Shown: positions 23,107 through 35,456, counted from the first letter of the stretch. The stretch is 64,000 bases of DNA from Isoetes taiwanensis (GCA_021234155.1 JAJEKV010000045.1:6033470-6097469); one strand, 5' to 3'. The notes: generated by a model not told the origin, from the letters alone. Program-made: numbers and translations.

Positions 23107-24275
23107 CTACATTAATTTACACAAAATTGTATCCTCAAGGGTATTCCTTGCGGATCTGGTAGCGTAAGTCGCGAGGTCCTTGGGCATGGCGTTACCCTCT
23201 TGGCGTGGATCGTAGCGGTTTCCTTCCTCAAACAAGCCCGGGTGAGCTTCGGCCTCGCGACTACTACGCAACACCCCCTTGTTGTCGTGGCGTCACCCTA
23301 TAGTGGGTGCGAAGTCTGCATCACCTCCGCGCATGAGGCAGCTCGAAGGTGCCTTCCCTAATCGAGGAGATTGGTGCCTTTTGTTGAAAGTGCTTAATCT
23401 CGAAAAACTTCGGGCATGCACGGAATTTGGTCCATGATGGACCTTCTTGGGCTTCTCCGTTAATTGGCGGCGGCGGCTTAAATTTGGTTCTTGTTGGGTG
23501 ACGCCCTCCACGAACCGTTTGGACATTTTGCGGCGATACCGGTCATTATACCTCGTCCATCGGCGGATTCTGGCTGATGCGCTTTGGCACATCGAAGAAG
23601 CTCCTCTCGCGAGGCGAATGGTGGCTCGCCCATATACGCTTCTTGACCACCTTGGGTGGCTTGGGCCACTTTGGGTAAGGTGGTCTGCCGTCGGGGTTTG
23701 AAGACTCCCCCACGACCTCGTTCTCTTCCTCCTCCGCTTCCTCTTCGCCGTCTCCTCCTTCTCCTTCTTCTTCCTCCTCGCGCTGGGGAGGCTCCTCGAT
23801 CCTTACGGTCCCTCGGGGCCGATCGTTCCTCCTCTTTGTTCTGCGCTCCTTCTCAAGCAGCTCCCTCTCTCTCTTCTTCCGTGCTGCCCTGTCCTCTGGC
23901 CACTCTTTGACCTTCTCCTTGCCCTTCTTCTTGATCGAAGAAGGGTCCGGCTCCTGAGTCTGCTGCCGTGGCTGCTCCTAGTCTGCCTCCTGCTCCACGT
24001 CCTGCTGCTCTACCTCTATGTCAGTGGAGGGTCCAAAATGGCGGGGACTTCGTCGGTTATTTGGGTGCCCTTGACCGAAGAGCTGGCTGCTTTGCTAAGC
24101 CTCCCTCCTTAGAGAGCGTGGAAGGTTTAGGTCATTTTCTGGTGGAGAACTTCTCTTAAGCCCGCCGATTGAAGGTGTGGCGGAATCTTCTTGACATGGC
24201 GACCCTGGCTACTGCGCCATCGAGTGTGTAGGCCTCTCCCAAACTTCCTAGGCTGTGCAGCTTGGTGCGTGCCAT
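23107..24275 (-). pseudogene. Extra pre-gag ORF-A (~390 codons), function unknown
   Basis: The ATG at 24275 begins MARTKLHSLG; the first frame stops after 39 codons at 24156. Coding-like sequence then continues in other frames. From ~24040 to 23546 one frame (one internal TAG) is highly charged: basic KKKGKEKVKEW and RKKRERELLEKERRTKRRN, then a long Glu run, then PPYPKWPKPPKVVKKRIWA. After a shift the sequence reads RYRRKMSKRFVEGV. The last part gives GLFEEGNRYDPRQEGNAM and ends TAG at 23107. Four or more breaks are present. Alternating basic and acidic tracts suggest nucleic-acid or chromatin contact, but this is inference. It could be an N-terminal extension of gag or a separate gene. Confidence 0.5.
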
Positions 24276-24841
24276 AACGGTCTAGAAAATGGGTGACGTA
24301 AGGCTGAGCAAGAGAGATAGGGTGGAGGAAAAAGGTTGGAGGAAAAATGAGGTGTCAGAGATATTTAAAAAGGAGGGTCCCTGGGAATATTCTCCTACCA
24401 TAAATAGGCCTACTTATTAGTCCCCCTTATTAATTATACCCAATGTACCCTAATTATTAGTACATATTTAATTATTGATATACATACTTAATTTCATATT
24501 ATACTTCAGAATTTTTGAATTTCCTAATGGTTTGAAGTATTAATTATGGATTTGCACCATTTTTCACCCAGGTCTCAGATTGGCATGATTCTTTGACCCA
24601 TTTTAGGTGAAATTTGATGCAGATGCATAATTTTCACTTCAAATTTATTAAAAGGTGAATTTGACTCATTCATTTCTTCGTCTAACAATTAACCTAATTT
24701 CGGACCCACTACCTAGGAGAAAACTTTTTTCCCCTATTTTCGAGGTTCGATGGTGGAAGTTTTTATTTCACACCCCTGTAGGCCTATTAGACTACTTTCA
24801 TGGTTATGGTCAGTGCTAGTTCCTGGTCAACCAAGAACATC

Positions 24842-24853
24842 GCTCTGATACCA
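24842..24853 (-). promoter_or_regulatory. Primer-binding site (initiator-Met tRNA)
   Basis: The minus strand reads TGGTATCAGAGC one base after the 5' LTR. This is the standard plant Gypsy PBS for initiator-Met tRNA. Confidence 0.92.
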
Positions 24854-24854
24854 T

Positions 24855-26497
24855 TGTGACGCTCCCTGCTAAATATCACGGTCGTGGTACACTTTCGGCG
24901 GAAATCCCCATCCGCTCAACGACCGCACAGGCCCTCCCTGCGCCTCTGCGTCGCACTCTTCTGGAACCTCCGTAGTGCGGGAAGGGGACACGAAGGTGTC
25001 TTGCGCGCCCTTCCCCTATGGGCTCCTATCACAGCGGAAGCATAAACACGTCAGAACTAGCAATACAATACAATATGCTACCCCGAAGGGTAGCTCAACC
25101 GCATATCCATAGATGCAAAGAACATAATCATATGCCATAAAACATGAGAGCTCCTACCCATGGCTCCGACACATAAGGAAGTCGACTGACTAGATAGGCC
25201 TCAAGATAGATCAGACCGAGTCATAACAATGGCAGGGCTGGCATAAGACAATGGCTAGGGTTGACCACTCCATCCGCCCCTCCTGTGCATACTTTGCAGA
25301 TGAGCTAGATCAAGCTGTGGCATGACTCTAACCTTCTGGATACGCAATCCCATGGCATCATCCATCGGGACTACTCGGGTTGCATCTCCACAGTCCGGCC
25401 GAGGTAGGAAGGGTTGCATCTCCCCTTCCCGGAGTCTAGAGGCTCCACAGGCGGCTAGAGAATCGTGGCGACACCGCGATTCGTGCCGGCCCGAACCCCC
25501 AAAACAAGAGCCAAAGTGACACTTGCAACTCTTGAGGCGGGGTGACACCATTGCCCCAGGAGGTGTCGGACCCATGCTCGGCCCACACGAAGTGACCGAC
25601 CATAAGCCTAGCCCACTATGGGATCCCCCGAAGCCCCCACTTGGCAGGGATCCACCCTCCATCTTGCCTCTAGCCCCGTTGTGTAGTGCTGAGTCACATC
25701 ATAGCTTCCATAGCCCGGTGGGTTCCTATGCACAGGCCGCAACTAATATGAACTAAGGGATCTACACTAGGAGCATACTACATATGGCCCTAGGTCTCTA
25801 CCCCCCTTCCCAATACAAGAGGAGCAAACAGGATCAACCAACATCCCATAACATCATATCATGATAATCATAATAAGAACATCTTAACCTAATCATACAT
25901 ATCTAACTATCAGTTAGGGTTCCTTGATTAGGGTTCAAGATGTTCAACAAAGGTTCTAGGGTGGCTCTACTCATCAAGATACAATACACAGACCCATCTG
26001 GATTGCTAACTTCCAGATGCACTACTATGACTCTACTCCACCTACCTGCTCCAGAAGCGCTTCCTCCCATTCCTAGCATCTCCATTGCTCCTTGACAGGG
26101 TCGTGGTCGTGCTCCCTCTACGATCATCCACACTCTTCAGGGGCTGCTGCACCAGGCTATGCTATGACGAACGATGCTCGAAATGGGGTTTCGAGCGCGT
26201 GGAGGAGTGTTCAGGTGCTAGAGTCAGGAAAAGGGTCTAGGGTTAGGGTTTGAGCCAATATAGGTGTGGGTCCACATGGGATGCCACGTGGCACCACTAG
26301 GACGAGGCCGTGTGGCAGTTGCCCAATAGGATAAGGCCATGTGAAATGGGCCTTATCCTAAGGTTATCTAAGTTAAACAATTAACTTAGATGTGCACCCC
26401 TTGCAACTCTTTAAGGCATACAAGGCTACCTAGGTAGACTTGTGTGGTGACAGTCGAGAATATCGTTATTTATAGCGTATATTCCCACGAACGCACA
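24855..26497 (-). mobile_element. 5' LTR of the younger chromovirus
   Basis: The right edge cgaacgcaca (26497) pairs with tgtgacgctccc at 24855. It aligns with 13302-14928 over its whole length. It would carry promoter and polyadenylation signals for the element RNA. ctagggttagggttt at 26238-26252 contains two telomere-like TTTAGGG units but is not an array. Confidence 0.9.
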
Positions 26498-27781
26498 TCG
26501 TCCCATACCTTACATTATGTAGGGAACCCTATATAACGGAAGCGTACATACAAGTTAGCACCTAGCACATAATACATATAATAATATGCCACCTCGAAGG
26601 GTGGCCCATTCATCAATAGTACTCACCTCATAGCAATAGGAAAACCATAATAAATGCATCAGAAATGAAAGATCTAGCCCCCCGCTCAGATCCGATGGTG
26701 TCAAGCCCGATGTCGGCAAGGCCTGGGATGTCAACGGATAGAATAATGACAATGGTGTTGGCTGGCATAGAACAATGGCTAGGGTAGTCCACTCCATCCA
26801 CCCCTCTTGTGCGCACTTTGCATAGGCTAAATCACGCTATGACATCGTTGTAGCCTTCCGGAGACGCAATCTCACGGAGTCACCTTATGAGACTTCTCCG
26901 GGTTACATCTCCCTGGTTCGATGAGGCAGGGAAGGAGGAATCCTTCTTAGAGCATGATGCTTCCATGGATGGCTAGAGGATCGTGGCCCCACTGGCGACC
27001 ACACATCCGTACCCGACTTGAGCCTCCCAAAATCCATAGGCCACCCCAGTGCTCGCATCGAGCCCAGGATGTCCCTATAGGGTGATCCTTGTTTGATGCT
27101 CAGCCACATCATACCATTGGCGACTAGGATGGCTCTTGTGCATAGGTTAGCATTTAATGGGATCTAAGGGGTTCTAGCTAGGAGCATCTCTACTTTCTAG
27201 ATGGTCTTAAGGTCTCTACCCCCACAAACACAACCCACACAACACAGACAGGAGGAACAAAAGGAGAGAATAATCACATACAAATCATCCATCATAATCT
27301 CAAATAGAACTTAGAATAGAGTCTAATCATTCATCTATTCATACAAGGGTTAGATTGGAACACAACTACCTAAAGACTAACTTTGTCTCTTGGTGGACAC
27401 GTTATCCCAAAGAACATCCATGATTCAAGGTCAGTTCACGGTGTTCAAGCAACTCCTCCCTTCTCCAATCTCCCCCAAATCGATTTGGGGCAGGGGTGGG
27501 GGTGGAGGCCCAACTTGCCTTCCTAGATTAGCACGTCCCCTCCCCACAACGACCAATCGATTTGGGCTAGATGGCTCCTCCTAATTACTCAAACTTACTA
27601 ATTAATACTAGTAATTAGCCTATAATTAGGTTAATTAGCTTAATTATCCTTATGATAATTTAGTATAGCTAATATAAACCCCTTTTAAAGTTAGCCCCTA
27701 ATGCCCCATGATGGTCCAAACATATCTGGTGACGTGTCATAGTATTTATATGTATAGCGTACAATTACATGGAACGTTATA
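26498..27781 (-). mobile_element. Older LTR, 5' piece
   Basis: Diverged from the younger LTR but collinear with it: atgcca-cctcgaagggtggc, acaatggctagggt, ccactccatcc-cccct and a terminal tatttatatgtatagcgta followed by ggaacgttata. It begins at 26498 immediately after the younger element and its TSD. It ends at 27781, where PPR-like coding sequence begins abruptly. Confidence 0.75.
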
Positions 27782-27957
27782 GAAGGCATGGTTTCTTGTT
27801 AGAATGGAAGCTTGCAGTACAACATGTTCTTGCCATGGATTCAAAGGATTCTGAGGCATGCACTGTTCTTTCCAACATTTATGATGCAGAAGGTAGATGG
27901 ATAATATTGCACCAAAAGGGAAAAGACCGGATATTGAAGCAGAAGCTAGAAGACTAG
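27782..27957 (+). pseudogene. PPR protein C-terminal fragment
   Basis: The frame from the LTR edge reads AVQHVLAMDSKDSEACTVLS then NIYDAEGRW. This matches the E-motif region that follows the last repeats in plant PPR proteins (usual pattern: L-D-P-x-D-x-x-x-Y-x-L-L-S-N-I-Y-A-x-x-G-x-W). It runs to a TAG near 27957 but lacks any upstream repeats. The cut coincides with the LTR end, so the older element probably inserted into a PPR gene. The rest of that gene is not in this window on the other side. Confidence 0.7.
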
Positions 27958-28039
27958 AATAGAATAGAATATCTTTTTATCGTCCAAGGAAATGTTTGCA
28001 CCAAAATAATCCTGCTTGAACTCCAAGACAAAATAGTAA

Positions 28040-29103
<1,064 letters not shown>

Positions 29104-30121
29104 ATGGGAGGTGCAGAAGCGAATGGCAGATATGAAGCTAGGTAAGGTAAAATGTTCCAAACAGACTCTATTAAAGAGGATATGACACACTCATAAAGGT
29201 ACGCGAGATTTCCAATCCAATCCAAGCTTTTGGATAGAACCAAGTCGTGTGGATCATATGCCGTAATAATCTGAGGAGAAGGAATTAGATCCATAAAATT
29301 ATATGGCCTACCATAAGATAATGCAAACCAGATTAGATTGCATTCATCAATAAACTAAACACAAAATGCAAAACATTAATCTAAAAGCTTCATTTTCAGC
29401 AGTCTCATGCATGCAATCAACACAAAAGATGTTAGAAATGAAGCCTTACTTCTTTAGTGGCGTCCAATACCGAAAGGTAAAAGATTGTCTCAGAAAATCT
29501 TTCTTCCTCGGATCCTTATCGGCATGATTACATACTTTTGCAATCTCCTCATGCTCCAAACTACGAAGCATAAAAGCCCCATCTACCTTTTAAAGAAGAG
29601 ATCCGGCTAACAAGTCTAAAAAGCTCCCATTTAAATTTGGATCATTGTCACGAACAATCGACCTCCTTTGTTCTATGAAAAATCGGTCCCCTCCCCAAAA
29701 AAAAAAAAAAAAAAAAGGGCCAACTGCATTAAAAAAATAAAATGGGCGCAACTCATCTACAGAACGAAGCAAGGAATGAAGCCTTTTGTGGATTAGGAGG
29801 CATATGATAATCCAAAGGAACCAAACTGGCATCCTCTGGTATCTCCTTGTATTTTTCTTGATCATTATCTAATTTTCTCATTTAGATTTGAAAAAATAAA
29901 GATCCACCCGTTTTTTAATGTCACGCGTCGATTTGGTTGAGGTGGAGATGCTACGTGGATAGGCTAGAATTAAGAAAGGGTGTAGATTTGGTAGAGTTGG
30001 TGTGTTAAAAATAAATAAATAAATTATTTTGTTGAGATCGTTTTAAATTATATAAACGTGAAGCAAATTGGACTTACCCCATTCATATAAGCATAACTTC
30101 CAATTTTAGATGTATGTGCAT
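29104..30121. other. Unassigned; coding-like pieces on the minus strand
   Basis: Two short minus-strand stretches look codon-like but I cannot assign them: one near 29590-29451 with SLEHEEIAKVCNHADKD, one near 29880-29745 with PEDASLVPLDYHMPP. They might be exons of a gene adjoining the CDC48 fragment. A 20-base A-run lies at 29697-29716. The remainder has no features. Confidence 0.35.
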
Positions 30122-30126
30122 ATGCA
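30122..30126 (+). repeat. 5-bp TSD of the second chromovirus, left
   Basis: atgca, repeated at 36748-36752. Both copies directly abut the LTR tips. Confidence 0.9.
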
Positions 30127-31451
30127 TGTTACAGGTGCTCCCAAGGGCATAGCCGGAATCGGGCCCTTGACGGACGTCCATGAGCACGGGGGTACTATTG
30201 GTCATGGTTGCCGGGCAGTTGTGATTCAATGGGCGTGTTGGTATGTCGATCTACGGTGGCGAATCTTGAGGTAATTAGTTTTAAAGGCTAGCGGCGGGTA
30301 ATGGTCCGCTAGGGGGCGATAATATTATATTAGCGCGGCAAGAGCTAGCAGGGATTGATCGGGGCAGAAGACCCGTAAAACTTACATGGTTAACATTAAT
30401 TGTTAATGTTAACGTAAGGCCCTAGGGGCAAATGGATTTAAATGTAAGTTTGGAAGTAAGCTATGGTTTTAATATGAAATATTAAAGTGACACGTGGCTT
30501 ACATTGGTTCGATGGGTCTTATAAAGACTTCTATATCAGAAAACATGAATCGTGGTGAAACCCGGGCTGCCAGATCTCGATCAGAAGCTCTAGTGCATGG
30601 AATTAGATCGAACAAGGGCCTGATCTGGCCGGATTCATGCATGCGAAACTGATTGTGAACTCAGAGATGAGATCTATAAAGCCAAGAGATGGATTTCAGG
30701 CAGAACAGTTGAACCGGGTTTGGAGACTGGAAATCGATTCTGCCTTAACCAACTGCTGTAGAATCCATAGGTTAGACTCTGAGGTCGGATTTGGATTCCG
30801 ACTTTGGTAGCAGGGCTTTGAGGGCGGTCTGCTACTGCCAATAGCCGAATTAGGCCAGATCCATATGGTCGGGTTGCAGCCAAGAGCTGGGAACTGATCA
30901 CAGGAGCAGTTTGACTCTGCCTAAGATCGATCTGAGTGAGCACCTGGTAAGTGTTTATCTCAGAAGGATTCTCTGAGAGAATCCGGGCTGATGTGAAGGC
31001 TAAGCTTACAGTAGGCCGAACAGATTACCAAGGGGATTCTCTGAAAGGATCCGGATAGTTCTTGGATTCAAGAACTGGGCCTAGAGCTCGGAATTGGATT
31101 CCGAGGTTACGGGTGTGGCCCCAAGGCATTGGGAACTGCCAGGAGCCGGACTAGACCTATAAGGTCGGATTGCAGTCTGGGAATGTGTTTATGATCTCAG
31201 AGCAGTTGATTACTGTAAAAGATCGGACAGGGCGAAGCATCTGAAAGGTGTGGAACTCTGGGGGATTCTCTACAGGAATCCAGGCTTGTGGGAGCAATCT
31301 CAACAGGAATCCAGGCTTGTGGGAGCAATCTCATAGCAACAAGCCGATAAGACTAGCGCGGGGGATCCGGGATCCATGGTGTGGGTGGTAGCTAGTCGGC
31401 GTCTACACGCGGGCAGGGATTATTTCTAAGGAAAAATTTTTGCCTGTAACA
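30127..31451 (+). mobile_element. 5' LTR of the second chromovirus
   Basis: TGTTACAGG...GTAACA. It is 34 bp longer than LTR 2. Most of this is a 31-bp tandem duplication (31272-31302 and 31303-31333) of the segment with ccaggcttgtgggagcaatc. Other differences from LTR 2 are concentrated at CG/CAG/CTG words. Confidence 0.92.
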
Positions 31452-31452
31452 G

Positions 31453-31464
31453 TGGTATCAGAGC
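31453..31464 (+). promoter_or_regulatory. Primer-binding site (initiator-Met tRNA)
   Basis: TGGTATCAGAGC, one base after the LTR. Confidence 0.93.
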
Positions 31465-31545
31465 TGTGGTGCTGTGGCTGTGAATCTAGTTTTCTGGGAA
31501 AACCTAGATTTAATAGCGGAAATGGACGAGAAAAATTCTGTATAT

Positions 31546-31647
31546 AGGAATGCTTGTTTTGCCCAGATTCCGGGCATGGAAAATGCCGACGCGCGGCAGC
31601 GCGGAGGCATTTGACATGCCCGGAATCTGGGCAAAACAAGCATTCCT
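31546..31647 (+). other. Long perfect hairpin in the retrotransposon leader
   Basis: Arms 31546-31578 and 31615-31647 are perfect reverse complements over 33 bp. Inside them aaatgcc and ggcattt extend the stem, and cgcgc-ggca-gcgcg forms an apical stem-loop. The whole structure is 102 nt. It sits 80 nt after the PBS, in the region where packaging or dimerisation signals of retroelement RNA occur. A near-palindrome, gaatgcaacttaggttgcat, follows at about 31654, and its reverse complement recurs near 31931. Confidence 0.92.
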
Positions 31648-31917
31648 AAAACGTGAATGCAACTTAGGTTGCATTCTGTGGGCAACAAGAAATCCGGAAT
31701 CCGGGGTAAACGCTTCAGAATCAGAGGTAAAAATACCAGAATGAGGGGTAGAAGGGCTGAATGTCAGGTAAATGCTGTAGAATGAGATGTAAATCAGCAG
31801 AATGTAATGTAAATCCGTCGCTCTGAGCCGCCGCTGCTGATCCGTCGTGTTTGCACCGTCGCTGTTGAGCGGGATAGAGATTCAGGCAGAGAAACTATGC
31901 CACGTGGCGCTGTATGA

Positions 31918-32565
31918 GTGGCGAATAGGGCAGAATGCAACCTAAGTTGCATTTACGTCTTCCAGACCACTTGGGAAGTGGAGAAGCGTGAACTGGAGAG
32001 TGTTTCAGTTCAGGAGCTGGCTAAAAACCTAGCATGTCTTCAAGGGAAGATAGCGTCCATTGAACACGAAGTCAATAAGTTGGTTACTAAGCAATGTGGA
32101 TTAATTGCTGAAGTACTGGAAGAAGATACCAAGGGTATTTCTTCACAAGTTCCTTCACAGGAAAATTTTGACTGCTTGAATGAACTTCTGGCTTATCGTC
32201 AGTTGCATAGCTTGCAACGAACTGGGGAATTGAGAACCTATGAGCAAGAGCTTCGGAAGCTGCTTGCAATTGTTCAGCCTCTGGATGATGAAAGTCAGGT
32301 TTTTTATTTTATGCGGGGCATAAATGATACTGCACTTAAAATGAAGCTTAAAAGGCTGCATCCGAAGGATTTGGATACATCAGTATTTTATGCTTGCATA
32401 TGCAGTCAACCAAGCAGAAGGTCTAGTGTAAAAGACGAAGAACAACCGGGTTGTTCGAGTAATTCTCAACCAAGACAGGATGGTATTAACGGGGTTAATA
32501 TGGATAAACCTTGTCTGGGTTGTGGGAAAAGAGGACATGATGTATGGATTTGTCCTAACATTTAA
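31918..32565 (+). CDS. Second chromovirus gag with CCHC knuckle
   Basis: Open for 215 codons. A coiled-coil-like segment (LAKNLACLQGKIASIEHEVN) is followed by a capsid-like region with DDESQVFYFMRGINDTAL. The zinc knuckle CLGCGKRGHDVWIC has the canonical C-x2-C-x4-H-x4-C spacing. It binds and packages the RNA. The frame opens at a GTG next to an in-frame TGA, with no good ATG near the 5' end, so the true start may have been lost. Half the usual gag length is present. Confidence 0.75.
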   Translation: MANRAECNLSCIYVFQTTWEVEKRELESVSVQELAKNLACLQGKIASIEHEVNKLVTKQCGLIAEVLEEDTKGISSQVPSQENFDCLNELLAYRQLHSLQRTGELRTYEQELRKLLAIVQPLDDESQVFYFMRGINDTALKMKLKRLHPKDLDTSVFYACICSQPSRRSSVKDEEQPGCSSNSQPRQDGINGVNMDKPCLGCGKRGHDVWICPNI

Positions 32566-35439
32566 TCAAGATACCTTAAGGGCTTGATGGGGAACTATAG
32601 TAATGTTCTCGAAAAGTTAATAGCAAAATTTGATTTTTTTTTACTTAGATAAATTTTTTTATTACTTGTAGGTACAAGTAATGGACAGTTAAAAAACTGT
32701 TGAATGTAAGTATCAAAAATAGTTCAAGGAACTATACTAAGGTATGTTTTCTTTATACATATTTCAATTCTTAGGTTATAATGCAGTAGATGCAATTATA
32801 ATTTGGGTAAGTATGTTGTGGTAATGTATAAAACTGACAAGATGAGAAGATATTGGAATATCTTAACATCTTAAAATTAATCCTAGTACGCACCTACTTA
32901 AGGTCGTATGAAAAAGGATTAGAGTCATAGGAATTTTGGCTAAGCGACGGGGTCGACTTAGTGGACTAAATTCTTATGAGGAATTAGATAATGCTATCTA
33001 ATGGGAAAGTTGCATGTTCAACTTTTCGAAGTAAAGGTAGGGCATACTCCCAATGACTAGAAATTAGTCGACATCAAGGAATAATTCCAAGTCATGGTTT
33101 AAGCCATGCAAGTGCCTCGGGCAATTTAAGAGCACTTGCGTTATATATTCTTAGAACTTTTATAAGTTCGAGTTTAGAAAACAATGCAATGGGGAATTGC
33201 ATCTAAGAATATAGTTCTTCCTTGATGGATACCATGCCGGATAATGACATGGTTGGCAATTGTTAAGCAAAGGTTTTGTACGACCAAGTAAAATACCTTT
33301 TGCGAGCCTTGTTTTTATTATTAAGAAAACGGACGATACTATGCGGATGTGCATAGATTACTCGGGTTGATGATATTTTGGATTTTCTTGGGGGTACTAA
33401 ATGGTTTACCAAAATCGACCTCCATAATAAATATCACCAAATCCCGTTAAGGTACAAGTAGTAGAGCAATGGATTCCGCTGGAAAACGTGTCAAAGTTAC
33501 GCAGTTTTCTGGGATGAGCCACGTACTACTGTAAATTCGTACCTAGATTCTCTCAGAATTGTTGCTCCTTTCACCGATCTTTGGGTAAAGATCACGCTTT
33601 GTGTGTGTGTGTGTGGGGAGAGCGAAGAAGAGGCATTTCAGCGCGTTAAGAATTTGCTAGTGAGCAGTCCTGTGTTAGAAGTGCCGGAATTGAATTAGAC
33701 ATTTGAGGTCTACACTGACGCTGGTGGCCAAGCGTTAGGGGCGATCTAATCTGTGAGGTCAACGTGAGTGGCTTATAAAAGTCGAAAACTAAGTCCTGCG
33801 GTTAGCATTGTACATGCGTTAAGGACGTGGAGGCACTACTTACGTAGTGGGACGAACCAAGAGCCGCGCAAGTTTATCGTCGATACTGACCATAAACCTG
33901 GGATTCTTGTAAAGTCGAGCTGAAATTAGCCCGAGACAGGCTAGGTGGCTAGACTTCCTCCATGAGTTCCGGTTTTCTAATGAGCATACGTCGGGCAAAA
34001 CTAATCCAGTTGCCGATATATTACCAAGGGTTAAGCATATAAATGCCTTGATGACTTTGGCAAGTGATCTTATACAAGGGATCGAGGATGCATATCCTGA
34101 GGATCAATAAGTTCCGGCGATGGTCAAGCTCGGGGAGCTGTGGACTGAGCAAGAGGGTTTGCATTCGACAAGGGAAGGATCTATGTTCCTTCGAGTGGGG
34201 ACCTTAGGAAATCGATTCTACGCGAGCACCATGATACTCCACAGCTGGGCATGGAAGTGAATGGAAGACGTATGAGTTGGGAAAAAGGTTCTACGACTCG
34301 CCAGAATTGTAAGATCAAGGCAAGGACTTGGTAAGTCACTGCTTGGTGTGTCAAGCGGTGAAGGCGGATCATGGGAAAACTTTGGGATGGTTACAACCTC
34401 TCCCTATACCAAATGAACGCTGGGAAAGCGTGAGTATGGGCTTTACAAGTCGTACTACCTAGAACTGCTAGGTAACATACTCAGATTTTTGGTAATGGTG
34501 GATCAGTTAACCAAGTATGCTAAGTTTATAGCATTAAAAAGGGAGGCTACGGGGCATGATGTAGCAGTGCATATTCCCTTGTCCATTGTAAGTGATCGAG
34601 ACACTAAGTTCACAGGTCACTTCTGGAGGGATCTCATGAAAGGATTGAGGATCCGATTATATACATGAATAGTGGAAATCATCCACGAATGGGTGGGCAG
34701 ACTGAGCGTATAAACATGATCCTGGAGGACATGTTGCGAAGTTTTGTCCACGAGAAGCAGTCTAGATAGGACGAGTATTTACCCTACCTAGAGTTCGCTT
34801 ATAATAATAGCCTTCACAAGGGGATTCGGATGACTCTCTTTGTGGCTATGATGGGCCGAAACCCAAGGGCTTATTCTGGTATGCCTAAGTACATTAGAAC
34901 CGAAGTTGCAGTATACATGCTGCATGATGCAATCCTGCGGCAATGCAAGCAAGCATTGCGAAAAGCTCAATATAGGGCACGAGCGTCTGCTAATCAGCAT
35001 AGACAAGATGTCTCTTATGCGAAAGCTGATCACGTTTACTTACGGGTCGTTTATCTTTCGGCATTAAGCATCGGGTGCCTAAACTTACTCCGCGGTATGC
35101 TGGATCTTTTAGGGTACTAAAAGGATCGGGGAAACAGCGTACGAGTTGAACTTACTACAGGAAGTAGGGATCCATCCTGTGTCTCATGTAAGTCAGCTGA
35201 AGAGGGTTATACTGGAAACCGTTAATGTGGTTAGTCCGTAAAGTATACCGATCGTCTTAAACTCCTCTGTAACGCCAGAACGTCTTTTAGATAAAAGAGT
35301 TCGGCAGCTGCGCAATAGGGATGTGTTAAAACATCGGGTTCAGTGGCAGGACCAGTCTCCTGAGGATGCCACCAGGGAGACGTAGGAATTTGTGCAGCAG
35401 TTCCCCTCATCTAAGGGATCAACCTTGAGGGCAAGGTCC
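32566..35439 (+). pseudogene. Decayed pol of the second chromovirus
   Basis: Recognisable islands in normal order: RT MRMCIDYSG (~33340), GGTKWFTKIDLHNKYHQIP (~33390-33447); RNase H VYTDAGGQALGAI (~33710); integrase finger HCLVCQAVKADHGKTLGWL (~34337), IVSDRDTKFTGHFWRDLM (~34587-34640) and GGQTERINMILEDML (~34692); chromodomain LLDKRVRQLRNRDVLKH then PEDATRET (35286-35383). The RT Y-x-D-D segment and the protease are not visible. Stops and frameshifts are frequent. The chromodomain assigns the element to the chromoviruses. Confidence 0.82.
33599..33615 (+). repeat. (GT)n microsatellite inside pol
   Basis: About eight GT units followed by GGGGAGAG, within the gap between RT and RNase H islands. 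It marks replaced or degenerate sequence. Confidence 0.8.
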
Positions 35440-35456
35440 AAAAGGAGGGGGAGGAA
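35440..35456 (+). promoter_or_regulatory. Polypurine tract
   Basis: aaaaggagggggaggaa directly before the TGTTACAGG of LTR 2. Confidence 0.9.

Larger units (their letters stand above)
13302..26497 (-). mobile_element. Younger Ty3/Gypsy chromovirus (13.2 kb), nested
   Basis: On the minus strand: 5' LTR (24855-26497), PBS, two extra ORFs, gag, protease, reverse transcriptase, RNase H, integrase, chromodomain, a non-coding repeat region, PPT, 3' LTR (13302-14928). The LTRs are 1643 and 1627 bp. Flanks are tcatc (13297-13301) and tcgtc (26498-26502), a 5-bp TSD with one mismatch. The chromodomain block DLVKWKHLPVEDATW identifies a chromovirus. It inserted into the older related LTR. At 13.2 kb it is long for a chromovirus, mainly because of 3.5 kb of extra sequence between PBS and gag. 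Confidence 0.9.

Noticed and set aside
23107-24275. ORF-A starts MARTK, like histone H3
   Set aside because: The likeness stops after five residues. No histone fold or tail pattern follows.
26238-26255. Telomere-like ctagggttagggttt in the LTRs
   Set aside because: Only two to three TTTAGGG-like units in each LTR copy; no array and no subtelomeric context.
29697-29716. A-run as a LINE tail
   Set aside because: No LINE 3' end precedes it and no TSD flanks it.
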